Below, in pieces: positions 24,873 to 33,235 of a stretch of DNA of 64,000 nt; position 1 is the stretch's first letter; every line of letters starts with the position of its first letter. The notes beneath the pieces were generated by a model. The model ran no database searches and was not told where the DNA came from. It saw only the letters and a list, made by a program, of their open reading frames with translations. This stretch comes from Actinomadura meyerae (GTDB lineage Bacteria; Actinomycetota; Actinomycetes; Streptosporangiales; Streptosporangiaceae), in contig NZ_FZOR01000031.1 in the NCBI RefSeq assembly GCF_900188445.1, positions 1-64,000 on the forward strand, read 5' to 3'. A program made the position numbers and the translations under genes.

Positions 24873-25562
24873 TCAGCGGCCGAAGGACTCGGGGTCGATC
24901 TCGATCCAGATCTGCTCGGCGCGGCCCAGCAGCCGCCCGCCGGCCCCGTACAGCGCGGTCGCCGCGTGCATCTTGCGGCCCTCGCGGCTGCGCGCGAGCC
25001 CCACCACGACGCACCGCTCGCCGGCCTCCGGCACGTCCATCACCTGCGCGGTCATGGTGCCGAGCACCGCCGGGCGGCCCGCCACGTCGAACGACCAGCC
25101 GCCCGGGCAGTCGAGCGCCGCCCACACCAGCTCCCGCTCGGGGACCCGGTCGGGCACCCACGGCGCCGCGACGCTCCCCTCGCCCACGGGCCCCGGCTCC
25201 AGCCGCAGCCCGTCGCCGGGCTCGCGCTCCGGCCCGCAGACGAAGCAGCGCGGGAACGGGTGGTTCTCCTGCGTCCGGAACTTCTCCGCCGCCTCCCGCG
25301 CCGCCTCGAACGGGACCGCCGCGATCGGCGGGACGACGATCGCCCCCGCGAGCGCCTCCGCGATCAGCCGATCCCCGTCCCACAGCCGGACGCTGTGCCC
25401 CCGCTCGTCCTCGGCCGTCACGGTCAGCTCGGTGCCGAGCGGCGGCGGCTGCCGCAGCGTCACCGTCACCGTGTCGACCGGGACCCGGCCCGCCAGGCGG
25501 CCCGCCACGTAGCCGCCGTTCCCCGACCCGTCCGGCCCGTGGAACCGCCGGTCAATGATCAT
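24873..25562 (-). CDS. Hotdog-fold thioesterase-like protein
   Basis: About 229 aa. NGGYVAG near the N terminus and TVTVTLRQPPPLGTELTV resemble acyl-CoA thioesterase hotdog domains, while FPRCFVCGPEREPGDGLRL in the middle starts a second, PaaI-like hotdog half. This double-hotdog type is common in actinobacteria and usually has no known substrate. I prefer ATG at 25562 (MIIDRRFHGPDG) with GGGGGCAG upstream; an ATG at 25586 would add eight residues. It has no obvious operon partner. Confidence 0.7.
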   Translation of the reverse strand: MIIDRRFHGPDGSGNGGYVAGRLAGRVPVDTVTVTLRQPPPLGTELTVTAEDERGHSVRLWDGDRLIAEALAGAIVVPPIAAVPFEAAREAAEKFRTQENHPFPRCFVCGPEREPGDGLRLEPGPVGEGSVAAPWVPDRVPERELVWAALDCPGGWSFDVAGRPAVLGTMTAQVMDVPEAGERCVVVGLARSREGRKMHAATALYGAGGRLLGRAEQIWIEIDPESFGR

Positions 25563-25682
25563 TTCTGCCCCCGTGCACGTGCTCATCCCACCGAAACGGG
25601 ATAGAGCTTAATGACCGCCGCCGACAATCGGCCCGCTGGGGTGCGCCGGACCGGCACCCGCGGGCGCACCCCCGCCGGGCCG

Positions 25683-26198
25683 CTAGACGGCGCGGGACGG
25701 CTGGGGGCGGCCCGGCCGCGTGGTGAAGAAGACCGAGAGGGACGCCTGGAGCCGGGCGCGGACGGTGTCCTCGTCGACGGGGCCGTCCGGCGGGACGGGG
25801 GTGAGGTCGAGGGCGCGGGCGATGAGCACGTCGATGTTGCGGTCGGCGACCAGCACCGAGCACGTGTCGCACGCGTACCACGGGTACAGCATGTTGAGGA
25901 CGGCCACGGCGGTGTCGTCGTCGGAGAGGTCGGTGGTGTCGAGCTCCACCTCGAACATGTCGGTGTCGTCGGGGTCGAGCGTGGGGTAGTAGAGCCAGCT
26001 CGGCCCGGACGCGCCGCAGAAGTCGCAGCCCGGCTCGCGCGGGAGGGCCTCGCCGACCGCCAGCTCGAGCTCGTGGTCCCACGGCTCGACCCGCCGGTTG
26101 TGCCGGTAGCCGACGCCGTCCAGCGAGCCCTCGCGGTTGTGCGTCACGTCGTGCACCTCGCCGCCGCAGCGAGCGCACATGAGGCCGATGTCCTCCAT
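25683..26198 (-). CDS. Hypothetical protein with three CxxC motifs
   Basis: 171 aa. CARCGGEV at the N terminus, CDFCGASG near residue 58 and CDTCSVL near residue 110 suggest bound zinc. The middle is strongly acidic (DPDDTDMFEVELDTTDLSDDDT), and the C-terminal part is helical. ATG at 26198 has GGGGAGGG four bases upstream. I do not recognise a family with a known role. Confidence 0.65.
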   Translation of the reverse strand: MEDIGLMCARCGGEVHDVTHNREGSLDGVGYRHNRRVEPWDHELELAVGEALPREPGCDFCGASGPSWLYYPTLDPDDTDMFEVELDTTDLSDDDTAVAVLNMLYPWYACDTCSVLVADRNIDVLIARALDLTPVPPDGPVDEDTVRARLQASLSVFFTTRPGRPQPSRAV

Positions 26199-26389
26199 GT
26201 CCCTCCCCTGATCGCTGAGGCACCGGTCTCACAGTATCCGGCCGGACGCCTCCGTCGAACCGGCGGCGCCGCTCGGGTACGTTGAAGATCCTCACCGACG
26301 CGCCCGCCCCGGCGATCCCGGCCTCCGCGTCCCCGCGCGCCGCACACTCCCCGCGTGCCCCATGCCGAGCCATCGAATCGGGAGGTCCC

Positions 26390-27178
26390 GTGTCCGACGT
26401 CGTGCTCAACGCCGACAAGATCGATCTGGTCCGCGAGCGCAGGACGCTGCTCGACCGGGTCACGATGACCGTGCTGCGCGGCGAGCACTGGGCGCTGATC
26501 GGCCCGAACGGCGCGGGGAAGAGCACGCTGCTCGGCATCCTCGGCGCCTACACCCACCCGACGCGCGGGACGGCGGAGATCCTCGGCCGCAGGCTCGGCC
26601 GGGTCGACGTCCACGACCTGCGGAAGCTGATCGGGCAGGTCAACCCGCGGCACCCCCTGGAGTCGGCGCGGACCGTCCGGGAGATCGTGCTGACCGGCGT
26701 GACCGGCACCATCGAGCTCGTCCCGCGCTGGCGGCCCACCGGCGCCGACCTGCGCCGCGCCGGCGAGCTGATCGACCTCATGGGCCTGTCGGCGCGCGCG
26801 GAGGCCCGCTGGCCGACCCTGTCGCAGGGCGAGCGGGGCCGGACGCTGATCGCCAGGGCGCTGATGCCCGACCCGCCGCTGCTGCTGCTCGACGAGCCCG
26901 CCACGGGCCTCGACGTCGCCGCGCGGGAGCGGCTGCTGCAGAGCATCGACCAGCTGCGCAGCGAGCGGCCGGACCTGACCACCGTGCTCGTCACGCACCA
27001 CCTGGAGGAGCTGCCGACCAGCACCAGCCACGCGCTGCTGCTGCGCGAGGGCCGGGTGCTCGCCTCCGGCCCGGCGGGCGAGGTGCTCACGACGGAGCTG
27101 GTCAGCGCCTGCTTCGACCACCCGATCACGATCACCCGCCACCGCGGCCGCTGGGCCGCGACCGCGGGCCCGGCCTGA
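26390..27178 (+). CDS. Stand-alone ABC transporter ATPase
   Basis: 262 aa nucleotide-binding protein: Walker A GPNGAGKST, Q-loop in LIGQVNPRH, a modified signature LSQGERGRT, Walker B LLLLDEPATGLD and the switch His in THHLEEL. GTG at 26390 has GGGAGG four bases upstream. There is no permease or binding-protein gene beside it, and it ends convergent with the helicase operon. It may serve a distant permease or act as a soluble ABC protein like the YlmA/ModF group. Confidence 0.85.
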   Translation: MSDVVLNADKIDLVRERRTLLDRVTMTVLRGEHWALIGPNGAGKSTLLGILGAYTHPTRGTAEILGRRLGRVDVHDLRKLIGQVNPRHPLESARTVREIVLTGVTGTIELVPRWRPTGADLRRAGELIDLMGLSARAEARWPTLSQGERGRTLIARALMPDPPLLLLDEPATGLDVAARERLLQSIDQLRSERPDLTTVLVTHHLEELPTSTSHALLLREGRVLASGPAGEVLTTELVSACFDHPITITRHRGRWAATAGPA

Positions 27179-27219
27179 CCGGCCCTTCCCCCTTCCGGCC
27201 CGGGGCGTCCGCCCGCGGG

Positions 27220-28569
27220 TCAGCCGCCGGCGACGCGGTGGCCGGACAGGTGGGCGAGGACCGACTGGTTCGCCTCCCAGCCGTCCGGGAACTTCACCGG
27301 GACGCCGAGGTGCACCGGCTCGGCGGACGGGTGCGCGTCCAGCAGCTCGGGGATGCCCGCCCGCGCCACCACCACGCACGCGTGCCGGTGCCGGGACGTG
27401 AGCACGCACAGCCGCCCCGACTCCAGGTGGAACGCGGTCGCGTCGCGCCGCCCCGACAGCGGGTGCAGCACGACCGTCACGTCGTACTCGCGGCCCTGCA
27501 GCCGGTTCGCGGTGTCGACGGTGATGCCCTCGCCGTGCGGGCCGAGCGCGGCGCGGATCGCCGTCACCTGGTCGCGGTGCGCGGCCCCGATCGCGACGCG
27601 GGCGGCGTCCACCGGCGCCGACCCCTGCTCGGAGTGCGCGACGGGGCCGCGCTGCAGGAGCCGGACGGCGAGCGCCGCCGTCGCGCGGACCGCCTCGGCG
27701 TCGGTGCGCAGCGTGTGCCGCGCCGGCAACTCGTACAGGGCCCAGCCGGTCGCCGCCGCCTCTTCGAGCGCGCGGTCGTAGGTGGTGCCCATGCCGCGCG
27801 CGCCGAACTCCAGCCGCCGGTCGCCCGGCTCCGTCCCGGCGCGGAACCCGGTGAACGGGTAGAACGCCCGCGACACGACGGGCGCCGCCGACGCGGGCAG
27901 CCGCCACGACACCGGCAGCCGGTGGACGGGCAGGTCCGGGTTGTGCGCCAGCAGCACCGACACCGCGCTGCGCATCGGGTCCCAGGTGAGGCCGGTCCAG
28001 CGCTCGACCTCCACCGTGGAGAACGGGTCGAGCTGGCCGGGGTCGCCGACGAACAGCGCCCGCTCGAACCGGCCGGCGATGCGCAGCAGCATGTCCGAGC
28101 GCATCTGGTACGCCTCGTCGACGATCGCCCACGGCCACGAGCCGTCCGACAGCGTCGCCCACTTCGCCGCCGTGGCGATCACGACGGTCTGCTCGGCGAG
28201 GTCGGCGGCCTTCTGCGCCACCCGCACCTGCGGATGGGCCAGCACCCGCTCCGACGGCGCGTACCCCGCCGCCGACAGCCGCCCCAGCGTGATCCCCGGG
28301 TGCCGGCCCGCGATCCGCTCGATGAGGTCGTCGACCTGCTCGTTGGTCTGCGCCACGATCATCAGCCGCTCGCCGGCCTCGGCCAGGTGCGCGGCGGCGC
28401 GGACCACCAGCGTCGACTTGCCCGCGCCCGGGGGCGAGTCGACGACCACGCCGCGGTGCCCGCCCGCGAGGTCGGCGAGGACGGCGTCGACGACCCGCCC
28501 CGCGGCCGCCGACGGGTCCGGCTCGTCCGCCGCCACCGGCGCGAGGCGGCGGCCCGCGTGCCCGCTCAC
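27220..28569 (-). CDS. SF1 helicase-like ATPase (Dna2/Upf1 type)
   Basis: 449 aa. Superfamily 1 motifs are visible: Walker A DSPPGAGKST (44-53), TNEQVDDL as motif Ia, Walker B/motif II VDEAYQ (150-155), motif III GDPGQLDPF (175-183), VSWRLP, and late VDTANRLQGREYDVTVV with LTSRHRHACVV as motifs V and VI. DEAYQ is close to the DEAxQ box of Upf1/Dna2-like SF1B helicases. GTG at 28569 overlaps the stop of the preceding gene (GTGA) after GGAGGAG. It is the last gene of a four-gene operon with a Cas4/AddB-like nuclease, so joint DNA-end or branched-DNA processing is likely. Confidence 0.82.
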   Translation of the reverse strand: MSGHAGRRLAPVAADEPDPSAAAGRVVDAVLADLAGGHRGVVVDSPPGAGKSTLVVRAAAHLAEAGERLMIVAQTNEQVDDLIERIAGRHPGITLGRLSAAGYAPSERVLAHPQVRVAQKAADLAEQTVVIATAAKWATLSDGSWPWAIVDEAYQMRSDMLLRIAGRFERALFVGDPGQLDPFSTVEVERWTGLTWDPMRSAVSVLLAHNPDLPVHRLPVSWRLPASAAPVVSRAFYPFTGFRAGTEPGDRRLEFGARGMGTTYDRALEEAAATGWALYELPARHTLRTDAEAVRATAALAVRLLQRGPVAHSEQGSAPVDAARVAIGAAHRDQVTAIRAALGPHGEGITVDTANRLQGREYDVTVVLHPLSGRRDATAFHLESGRLCVLTSRHRHACVVVARAGIPELLDAHPSAEPVHLGVPVKFPDGWEANQSVLAHLSGHRVAGG

Positions 28570-30038
28570 GCCCACTCCTCCTCGGCGTCCTCGTGGGTCG
28601 GCGCGTACTCGCCGGGCGGGCCGCCGTGCGTCCACGGCGTGTCCTCGCGGTCGGGGAACCTCGCCGCGCCGAACGAGCCCTCCGTCAGCGAGGTGAAGCA
28701 GACCCGCGCGCCCGCCTCCGGGACGGCGCCCGGCTCCGGGGTGAGCTTGCGGCCCATCCCGCCCGTCAGCTCCAGCAGCACCGAACCGTCAGCGATCTCC
28801 ACGATCCTCCCCTTGAGCGCGGGCCGCGCCGCGCTGCACACCGTCGTCCCGACGTCGAGCCGCACCGGGTCCGCCGTGCCGACCCGCAGCAGCGGGCGCA
28901 GCTTGGGGCGCTTGCCCGACTCGTCGAGCCGGGCCGGGTCGCACTCGGTGACCGTCCCGCCGAACGCCGCGCCGGCCAGCCGGTGCTCGGCCATGACCAG
29001 CGGGTCGTCGAACGCCCGCTGCGCCTCGTAGGCGTCCTGCGCGCGCTCGAGGTCGTGCAGCCGCCGGGCCGCGCGGACGGGCGGGTCGCGGCGCGCCTGA
29101 GGATACGCCTCGCCGAACGTCTGGTGGTAATAGGTGAACGCGTCCCGGTCGCGCTCCCAGCGGCGCGGCACGCTCGCGCCCTCCGGCAGGGCGCGGAGCA
29201 GCTCGACGCCCCGCCACATCAGCTCCCACGTCGGGGTGAGCTGCCCGGCGAGGACGTCCCGCAGCCGCTCCTCGGCGCGCGAGCCCGGCCCGGCCCGGTC
29301 GTAGGCGGCGATCGCCGGGGCGAGGACCTCGTTGTCGAACGTCGGGTCGGTGGTCGGCCCCGCCGGCGGGCAGAGGACGGGGTCCTCGGCGCGAGCCGCG
29401 GCGGCCGGGCCGTCCATGCCGTCCGGCGGGTCGATCCAGCCCATCAGCGCCGCGAGGTTGCCGTCCTCCAGCGAGCTCTGGCCCGTCGCCCAGTGCAGCC
29501 GCAGCGCCTCCGTCATCGCCATCAGCAGCGACGACCCGGGGTGGTCGAACCGCTCGGCGAACCACGTCAGCCACCGGCCGAGCACCGGCACCGCCGGATC
29601 GACCGCGTACGGGCCCTCGGTGCTGCGGAACCGCGTCGACCGGCCCATCAGCCGCAGGAACGCGACGCCGCCCCGGTTCGGGACGAGCAGCTGCGGCGCG
29701 TCCCCGTAGCGGATCCGCTCCTCGCCCTCCTTGCCGGGCGGGAGCGGCTCCACCTCGCCCCGGCTGGTCTCGATGTGGTTCAGCACGAGCCGGCCGAGCG
29801 CGGCGGCGAACCGGAACCGCAGGTCGCGGTTGCGCGGCTGCGGCACGACCAGCAGCGTCGGGGCGTCCGGCGCGCTCCCGGCCAGCACGGCGAGCGGCGC
29901 CGCCGCCTCCCCGGCCAGCTTCAGCGGGACCAGGACCAGGGGCGCCTCGGACACCCGGCAGTGCCGCACGGTCGCGAGCGGCTGCGCGACCCCCTCGGCC
30001 ACCGCCTGCAGCTGCGCGAGCGAGGACAGTGCGCTCAT
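28566..30038 (-). CDS. Unknown protein of the helicase/nuclease operon
   Basis: 490 aa, no family recognised. The N-terminal third is beta-rich (LVLVPLKLAG, TLLVVPQPRNRDLRFRFAAALGRLVL). The middle is helical with YYHQTFGEAYPQ. A C-terminal stretch at about 390-455 reads like a small beta barrel (ALKGRIVEIADGSVLLEL, then ARVCFTSL), reminiscent of the 1B barrel inserted in Upf1/Dna2 helicases. It may therefore supply part of a helicase split over two genes, which is inference. ATG at 30038 is 7 bp after the nuclease stop, and its own stop overlaps the helicase start, so the product is probably made in step with both. Confidence 0.75.
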   Translation of the reverse strand: MSALSSLAQLQAVAEGVAQPLATVRHCRVSEAPLVLVPLKLAGEAAAPLAVLAGSAPDAPTLLVVPQPRNRDLRFRFAAALGRLVLNHIETSRGEVEPLPPGKEGEERIRYGDAPQLLVPNRGGVAFLRLMGRSTRFRSTEGPYAVDPAVPVLGRWLTWFAERFDHPGSSLLMAMTEALRLHWATGQSSLEDGNLAALMGWIDPPDGMDGPAAAARAEDPVLCPPAGPTTDPTFDNEVLAPAIAAYDRAGPGSRAEERLRDVLAGQLTPTWELMWRGVELLRALPEGASVPRRWERDRDAFTYYHQTFGEAYPQARRDPPVRAARRLHDLERAQDAYEAQRAFDDPLVMAEHRLAGAAFGGTVTECDPARLDESGKRPKLRPLLRVGTADPVRLDVGTTVCSAARPALKGRIVEIADGSVLLELTGGMGRKLTPEPGAVPEAGARVCFTSLTEGSFGAARFPDREDTPWTHGGPPGEYAPTHEDAEEEWA

Positions 30039-30045
30039 CGGCGGG

Positions 30046-31140
30046 TCACGCCGCCCCGTGCAGCGCCTCGGCGCGCAGCCGCGCGGCGGCGCGCAGCTGC
30101 TCGGCGGTCTCGGCCAGGTCGTCGGACGGGGCGAGCGAGCCGTCGGCCAGCGCCAGCGCCGCGCCGATCGTGTCGACGCCGCCGAGGTCGTCGCGGACGG
30201 ACCGGCCGAGCGCGCCCGTCGCGCCGCACGCGCGCGCCTCGTCCCGGCAGAACAGCGCCATCTCGCAGCCCGACATGCACTCGGGCGAGTACCGCGCCTC
30301 CACGGCCCGCACCGACTCCGCCAGGTCGTCGCCGACCTCGAACGTCAGCCCGCCGGGCAGCTCGGCCAGCAGCGCGTCGACGCGGGTGAGCCGCGCGAGC
30401 TGCCGTTCCAGGACGGCGAGCTGCGGCCGCACGTCCAGCGGCGTCGCCGTCGGCCGGTTGGAGAAGTTCTCCGGGCAGACCAGGAACACCTCGTGCGAGA
30501 CGCGCGCCGGGTCGTGCCCGAGCTCGGCCACCAGCCGGCGCAGCGCCAGCACGTACACCGCCGACTGGCGGGCCGCCGCGGCGACCTGCTCCGGCTCGGC
30601 CTGCCCGTCCACGACGGCGAACGACTTGATCTCGATGACGTGCAGCCGCCCCGCGAGCTGGAACGCGATGACGTCCGGCTCCAGGTAGGCCGGGTACCCG
30701 GCGATCTCCAGCCGCAGCAGCGGATGGTCGAACAGCGTGCCCTCGCCCGACTCCAGCGCGCGGGCGAGCAGCCGCCGCGTCCGCGAGTGCCGCAGCTCCC
30801 GGCCCTCGTTGCCGGCGACGACCTCCAGGTCGTCGTAGGCGACCTCCGGCACGTCGAGGCCGAGCCGCTCGCGCAGCAGCGTCAGCAGCTCCGCGCACCC
30901 GTCCGCCTTCACCTGCGCCTCGAACGCGTTCCCGCGCGTGATCGCGAACTGCGACTGCCCGAACGGCGCGGGGAACCCGAGGGCGCGGGCCACCGCGTCC
31001 TTGTCGACGCCGGCCGCGTCCATCAGCCCGCGCCGGGCGCAGCCCGGATTGGACGTCAGCGCGGCGATCGTGCGGGCGTCGTGGTTGCGCGGGGGAGTGC
31101 CGCCGCGCAGCCGGTCCAGGTCCGGTGCGGTGTCGGTCAT
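30046..31140 (-). CDS. Cas4/AddB-like PD-(D/E)XK nuclease with iron-sulfur cysteines
   Basis: 364 aa. The nuclease core has Glu74 in RGNAFE, Asp156 in YLEPDVIAF, Glu170 and Lys172 in VIEIKSF, and Gln192/Tyr196 in RQSAVY (QxxxY), the RecB/Cas4 motif order. Cys34 near the N terminus with Cys288, Cys292 and Cys298 (ECMSGCEMALFC) near the C terminus match the split four-Cys pattern that holds a 4Fe-4S cluster in Cas4, AddB and Dna2. There is no CRISPR array or cas1/cas2 nearby. ATG at 31140 overlaps the previous stop (ATGA). Likely a 5'-3' DNA exonuclease working with the operon helicase. Confidence 0.78.
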   Translation of the reverse strand: MTDTAPDLDRLRGGTPPRNHDARTIAALTSNPGCARRGLMDAAGVDKDAVARALGFPAPFGQSQFAITRGNAFEAQVKADGCAELLTLLRERLGLDVPEVAYDDLEVVAGNEGRELRHSRTRRLLARALESGEGTLFDHPLLRLEIAGYPAYLEPDVIAFQLAGRLHVIEIKSFAVVDGQAEPEQVAAAARQSAVYVLALRRLVAELGHDPARVSHEVFLVCPENFSNRPTATPLDVRPQLAVLERQLARLTRVDALLAELPGGLTFEVGDDLAESVRAVEARYSPECMSGCEMALFCRDEARACGATGALGRSVRDDLGGVDTIGAALALADGSLAPSDDLAETAEQLRAAARLRAEALHGAA

Positions 31141-32030
31141 CGGTCCGTCTCTCCGTTGAGGGCAGGGCGCCGCCCGGAGGCCCGCACGGCGCGCAGCCGG
31201 CTGCCGAACAGCCGCTCCGCGTCGTCGAGCCGCTCCCGGGCGCGGGCCGCGGCGGCGCCGCGGCGGCGCAGGTCCGGTTCGCGGTGCACGTCCAGTTCGG
31301 CCCGTGCGGCGGCGGCGAGCGCCTCCGGATCGGCCGTACCGACCGTACCGGTGACCGCACCGGGAATGTTGGACGCGAAACGCCACAGCAGCCGCTGGAC
31401 GTCCGGGGAAGGCGTGCCGCGGCCGGCGTGCTCGGCGAGGCGCACCGCGGCGGTGAGGAAGTCGGTCCGCGGGCTCAGCGGGCCGACGATCCGCCGCTCC
31501 AGCGGCCAGGTGCTCACGGTGAGCAGCCCGCGCGCGGGGGCGAGCAGGTCGGCGGTCAGCGCGGCGCACAGGTAGTACGGCCGCGCGTACGGCGCGGTGC
31601 GGAAGGAGCGCTCCTCGTCGCGGCGCAGGCTCGTCAGCCGGGACGCCGCGATCTCGCCGGGGAAGAACGCCGCGTAGACCGACCCGATCAGCTTCGGCGC
31701 GGCCGGCGCGCCGAGCAGCGTCAGCGCCTGGTGGACCTGGTCGCGGACGGGCAGCAGCCCGCGCTCGCCGCCGCGCTCACCGCCGCTCGGCCCGCGGTCC
31801 GGGCGGGCGGGCCGGTCGCGGCGGGGCTCCGGCTCGGCCTCGCCGCCGCCGAGGACCGCTTCGTCCCACGCCTGCTCGGCCTCGCGGAGCCGGGCGCGCA
31901 GCCCGCGCGCCTCCCGCCGGTCGCCCGCGGCCACGGCCCGCCGGACGGCGGCGCGCAACCCGGTGATGCGCGCCTCCAGCTCGTCGGGGGTCGGGGCGCC
32001 GTCGGCCGCGCCGCCGGGGGGCGGGGACAT
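31137..32030 (-). CDS. Unknown first protein of the helicase/nuclease operon
   Basis: 297 aa, no family recognised. It begins with a Pro-rich stretch and a helical Arg/Ala/Glu coiled-coil segment (about 14-60), then a charged linker. A conserved-looking core follows from about residue 90 (VRDQVHQALTLLGAPAAPKLIGSVY, ARPYYLCAALTADLL, STWPLERRIVG). It might be a nucleic-acid or partner-binding subunit. It overlaps the nuclease gene by four bases. ATG at 32030 lacks a ribosome site but lies seven bases after TACTGT, so the operon transcript may be leaderless. Confidence 0.72.
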   Translation of the reverse strand: MSPPPGGAADGAPTPDELEARITGLRAAVRRAVAAGDRREARGLRARLREAEQAWDEAVLGGGEAEPEPRRDRPARPDRGPSGGERGGERGLLPVRDQVHQALTLLGAPAAPKLIGSVYAAFFPGEIAASRLTSLRRDEERSFRTAPYARPYYLCAALTADLLAPARGLLTVSTWPLERRIVGPLSPRTDFLTAAVRLAEHAGRGTPSPDVQRLLWRFASNIPGAVTGTVGTADPEALAAAARAELDVHREPDLRRRGAAAARARERLDDAERLFGSRLRAVRASGRRPALNGETDR

Positions 32031-32037
32031 GCGGCAG

Positions 32038-32051
32038 ACAGTACAGGTACT
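32038..32051 (-). promoter_or_regulatory. Operon promoter with AGTAC palindrome over the -10 box
   Basis: Read on the minus strand, TACTGT (32043-32038) is a good -10 box seven bases before the first start codon. AGTAC-CT-GTACT (32040-32051), a 5-2-5 perfect inverted repeat, overlaps it. A repressor bound there would block initiation. A -35 box is not clear. Confidence 0.45.
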
Positions 32052-32095
32052 TCCGGACAATTCCAGTGTTTTCCAGTTTCCGGCGGGGGAGCGGG

Positions 32096-32728
32096 TCAGC
32101 GCGGCCTGCGCCACACGATCGAGTACCGCCACAGCAGGTGCCGTCGGAAGACGGCACCGGGCAGCAGCCGGAGCGCCTCCTGGCGCACCTCGCCCCAGGT
32201 CATGGCCGGGTCGAGCACGGGTGCGCCCGGGTCGCCCGCGAGCCGCCGGTGACGCAGCCGCAGCGCGTGGTGGGCGGGGACGCCGAGCGCCGAGAACGCC
32301 CAGTCGCGCGCGCCCCGGTTGTTCGCCAGGCCGATGACGACGAGGCTCCCGCCCGGCCGGACGGCGTCGCGCATCGCCGTCACGCCCTTGACGAAGTCCA
32401 TGTGGTGGATCGCGGCGACGCTGCACACGAAGTCGTAGTGCTCCGCCTCCAGGTCGTGCTCCAGGAGACCGGCCTCGACGAAGCGGACGTTGCCCGCGCC
32501 CCCGCTCAGCCGCCGCGCCCTGCCGATCATCTCCGCCGACCGGTCCAGCCCGGTGACGCGGGCGGCGCGGGGCGCGAGGCGGCGCACGAGCAGCCCGTCC
32601 CCGCAGCCGACGTCCAGCGCCTCGCCGCAGCCGCGCGGCACGTTGCGCAGGACGAGGCCGTGGTAGTGGACGTTGTGGTTCCAGTAGTCGCCGTTCGGCA
32701 GGCCGTGGTCTGGCAGGTCGCGGGTCAT
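32096..32728 (-). CDS. Class I SAM-dependent methyltransferase
   Basis: About 210 aa. Motif I is ALDVGCGDGLLVRRLA, then VTGLDRSAEMI (acidic ribose-binding end), VRFVEAGLLEHDL, and DFVCSVAAIHHMD as motif II. The end contains LLWRYSIVWRRP, typical of small unassigned methyltransferases. Substrate unknown. Start is either ATG at 32728 (weak GGCGGTGA upstream) or GTG at 32734. It follows the VOC-protein gene by a few bases and may be cotranscribed with it. Confidence 0.85.
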   Translation of the reverse strand: MTRDLPDHGLPNGDYWNHNVHYHGLVLRNVPRGCGEALDVGCGDGLLVRRLAPRAARVTGLDRSAEMIGRARRLSGGAGNVRFVEAGLLEHDLEAEHYDFVCSVAAIHHMDFVKGVTAMRDAVRPGGSLVVIGLANNRGARDWAFSALGVPAHHALRLRHRRLAGDPGAPVLDPAMTWGEVRQEALRLLPGAVFRRHLLWRYSIVWRRPR

Positions 32729-32741
32729 CGTCACCGCCGGG

Positions 32742-33131
32742 TCAGGAGCGGGGGTCGCGGCGCAGGGGGTGCCCCTCCGGGACCTCCACGATAACGATCT
32801 TGACGCCGTCGGGGTCCTCGATCCACATCTCGACCAGGCCCCACGGCTCCTCGCGCGGCTCCCGGGTGACGTGCGCGCCCGCCGCGGCGAGCCGCTCGTG
32901 CTCGGCGCGCACGTCCCGCACCTGGAGCCAGATCAGCGGAGACGCCCCGGTCTCGCCCGCGCCGTGCCCCGACACCTCCAGGAAGCCGGGGCCGAGGAAG
33001 AACACGACGCCGGGGGAGCCGGCGGGGCCGAACTCCCGGTAGACGGCGAGACCGAGCACGTCGCGGTAGAAGGCCCGGGTGCGCGCGGGGTCGGGCGGGC
33101 GCAGCAGGATGCGGCTGCTCAGAACGTCCAT
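32742..33131 (-). CDS. VOC-superfamily (glyoxalase/bleomycin-resistance fold) protein
   Basis: 129 aa in two beta-alpha-beta-beta-beta units. PDPARTRAFYRDVLGLAVYREFG and GVVFFLGPGFLEVSG form the first, and LIWLQVRDVRAEHERLAAAGAHV with MWIEDPDGVKIVIVEVPEGHPL the second; the late Glu is a common metal ligand in this fold. Substrate cannot be told. ATG at 33131 is preceded by GGGGGC. The methyltransferase gene follows within about 14 bp on the same strand. Confidence 0.85.
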   Translation of the reverse strand: MDVLSSRILLRPPDPARTRAFYRDVLGLAVYREFGPAGSPGVVFFLGPGFLEVSGHGAGETGASPLIWLQVRDVRAEHERLAAAGAHVTREPREEPWGLVEMWIEDPDGVKIVIVEVPEGHPLRRDPRS

Positions 33132-33235
33132 GCCCCCATCCTCGCCCGCCGCGGCCCGGCCCCGGCGCACCGCCACGCCCGCGCCGGGCCGCGCGCGTAC
33201 GGGACCGGCCGCGGACCAGACCGGACGAGGCAGGG

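Noticed and set aside
30046..31140. CRISPR-associated Cas4 as part of a CRISPR locus
   Set aside because: No repeat array, cas1 or cas2 in the window; the partner genes are a helicase and unknown proteins, so only fold-level similarity is claimed.
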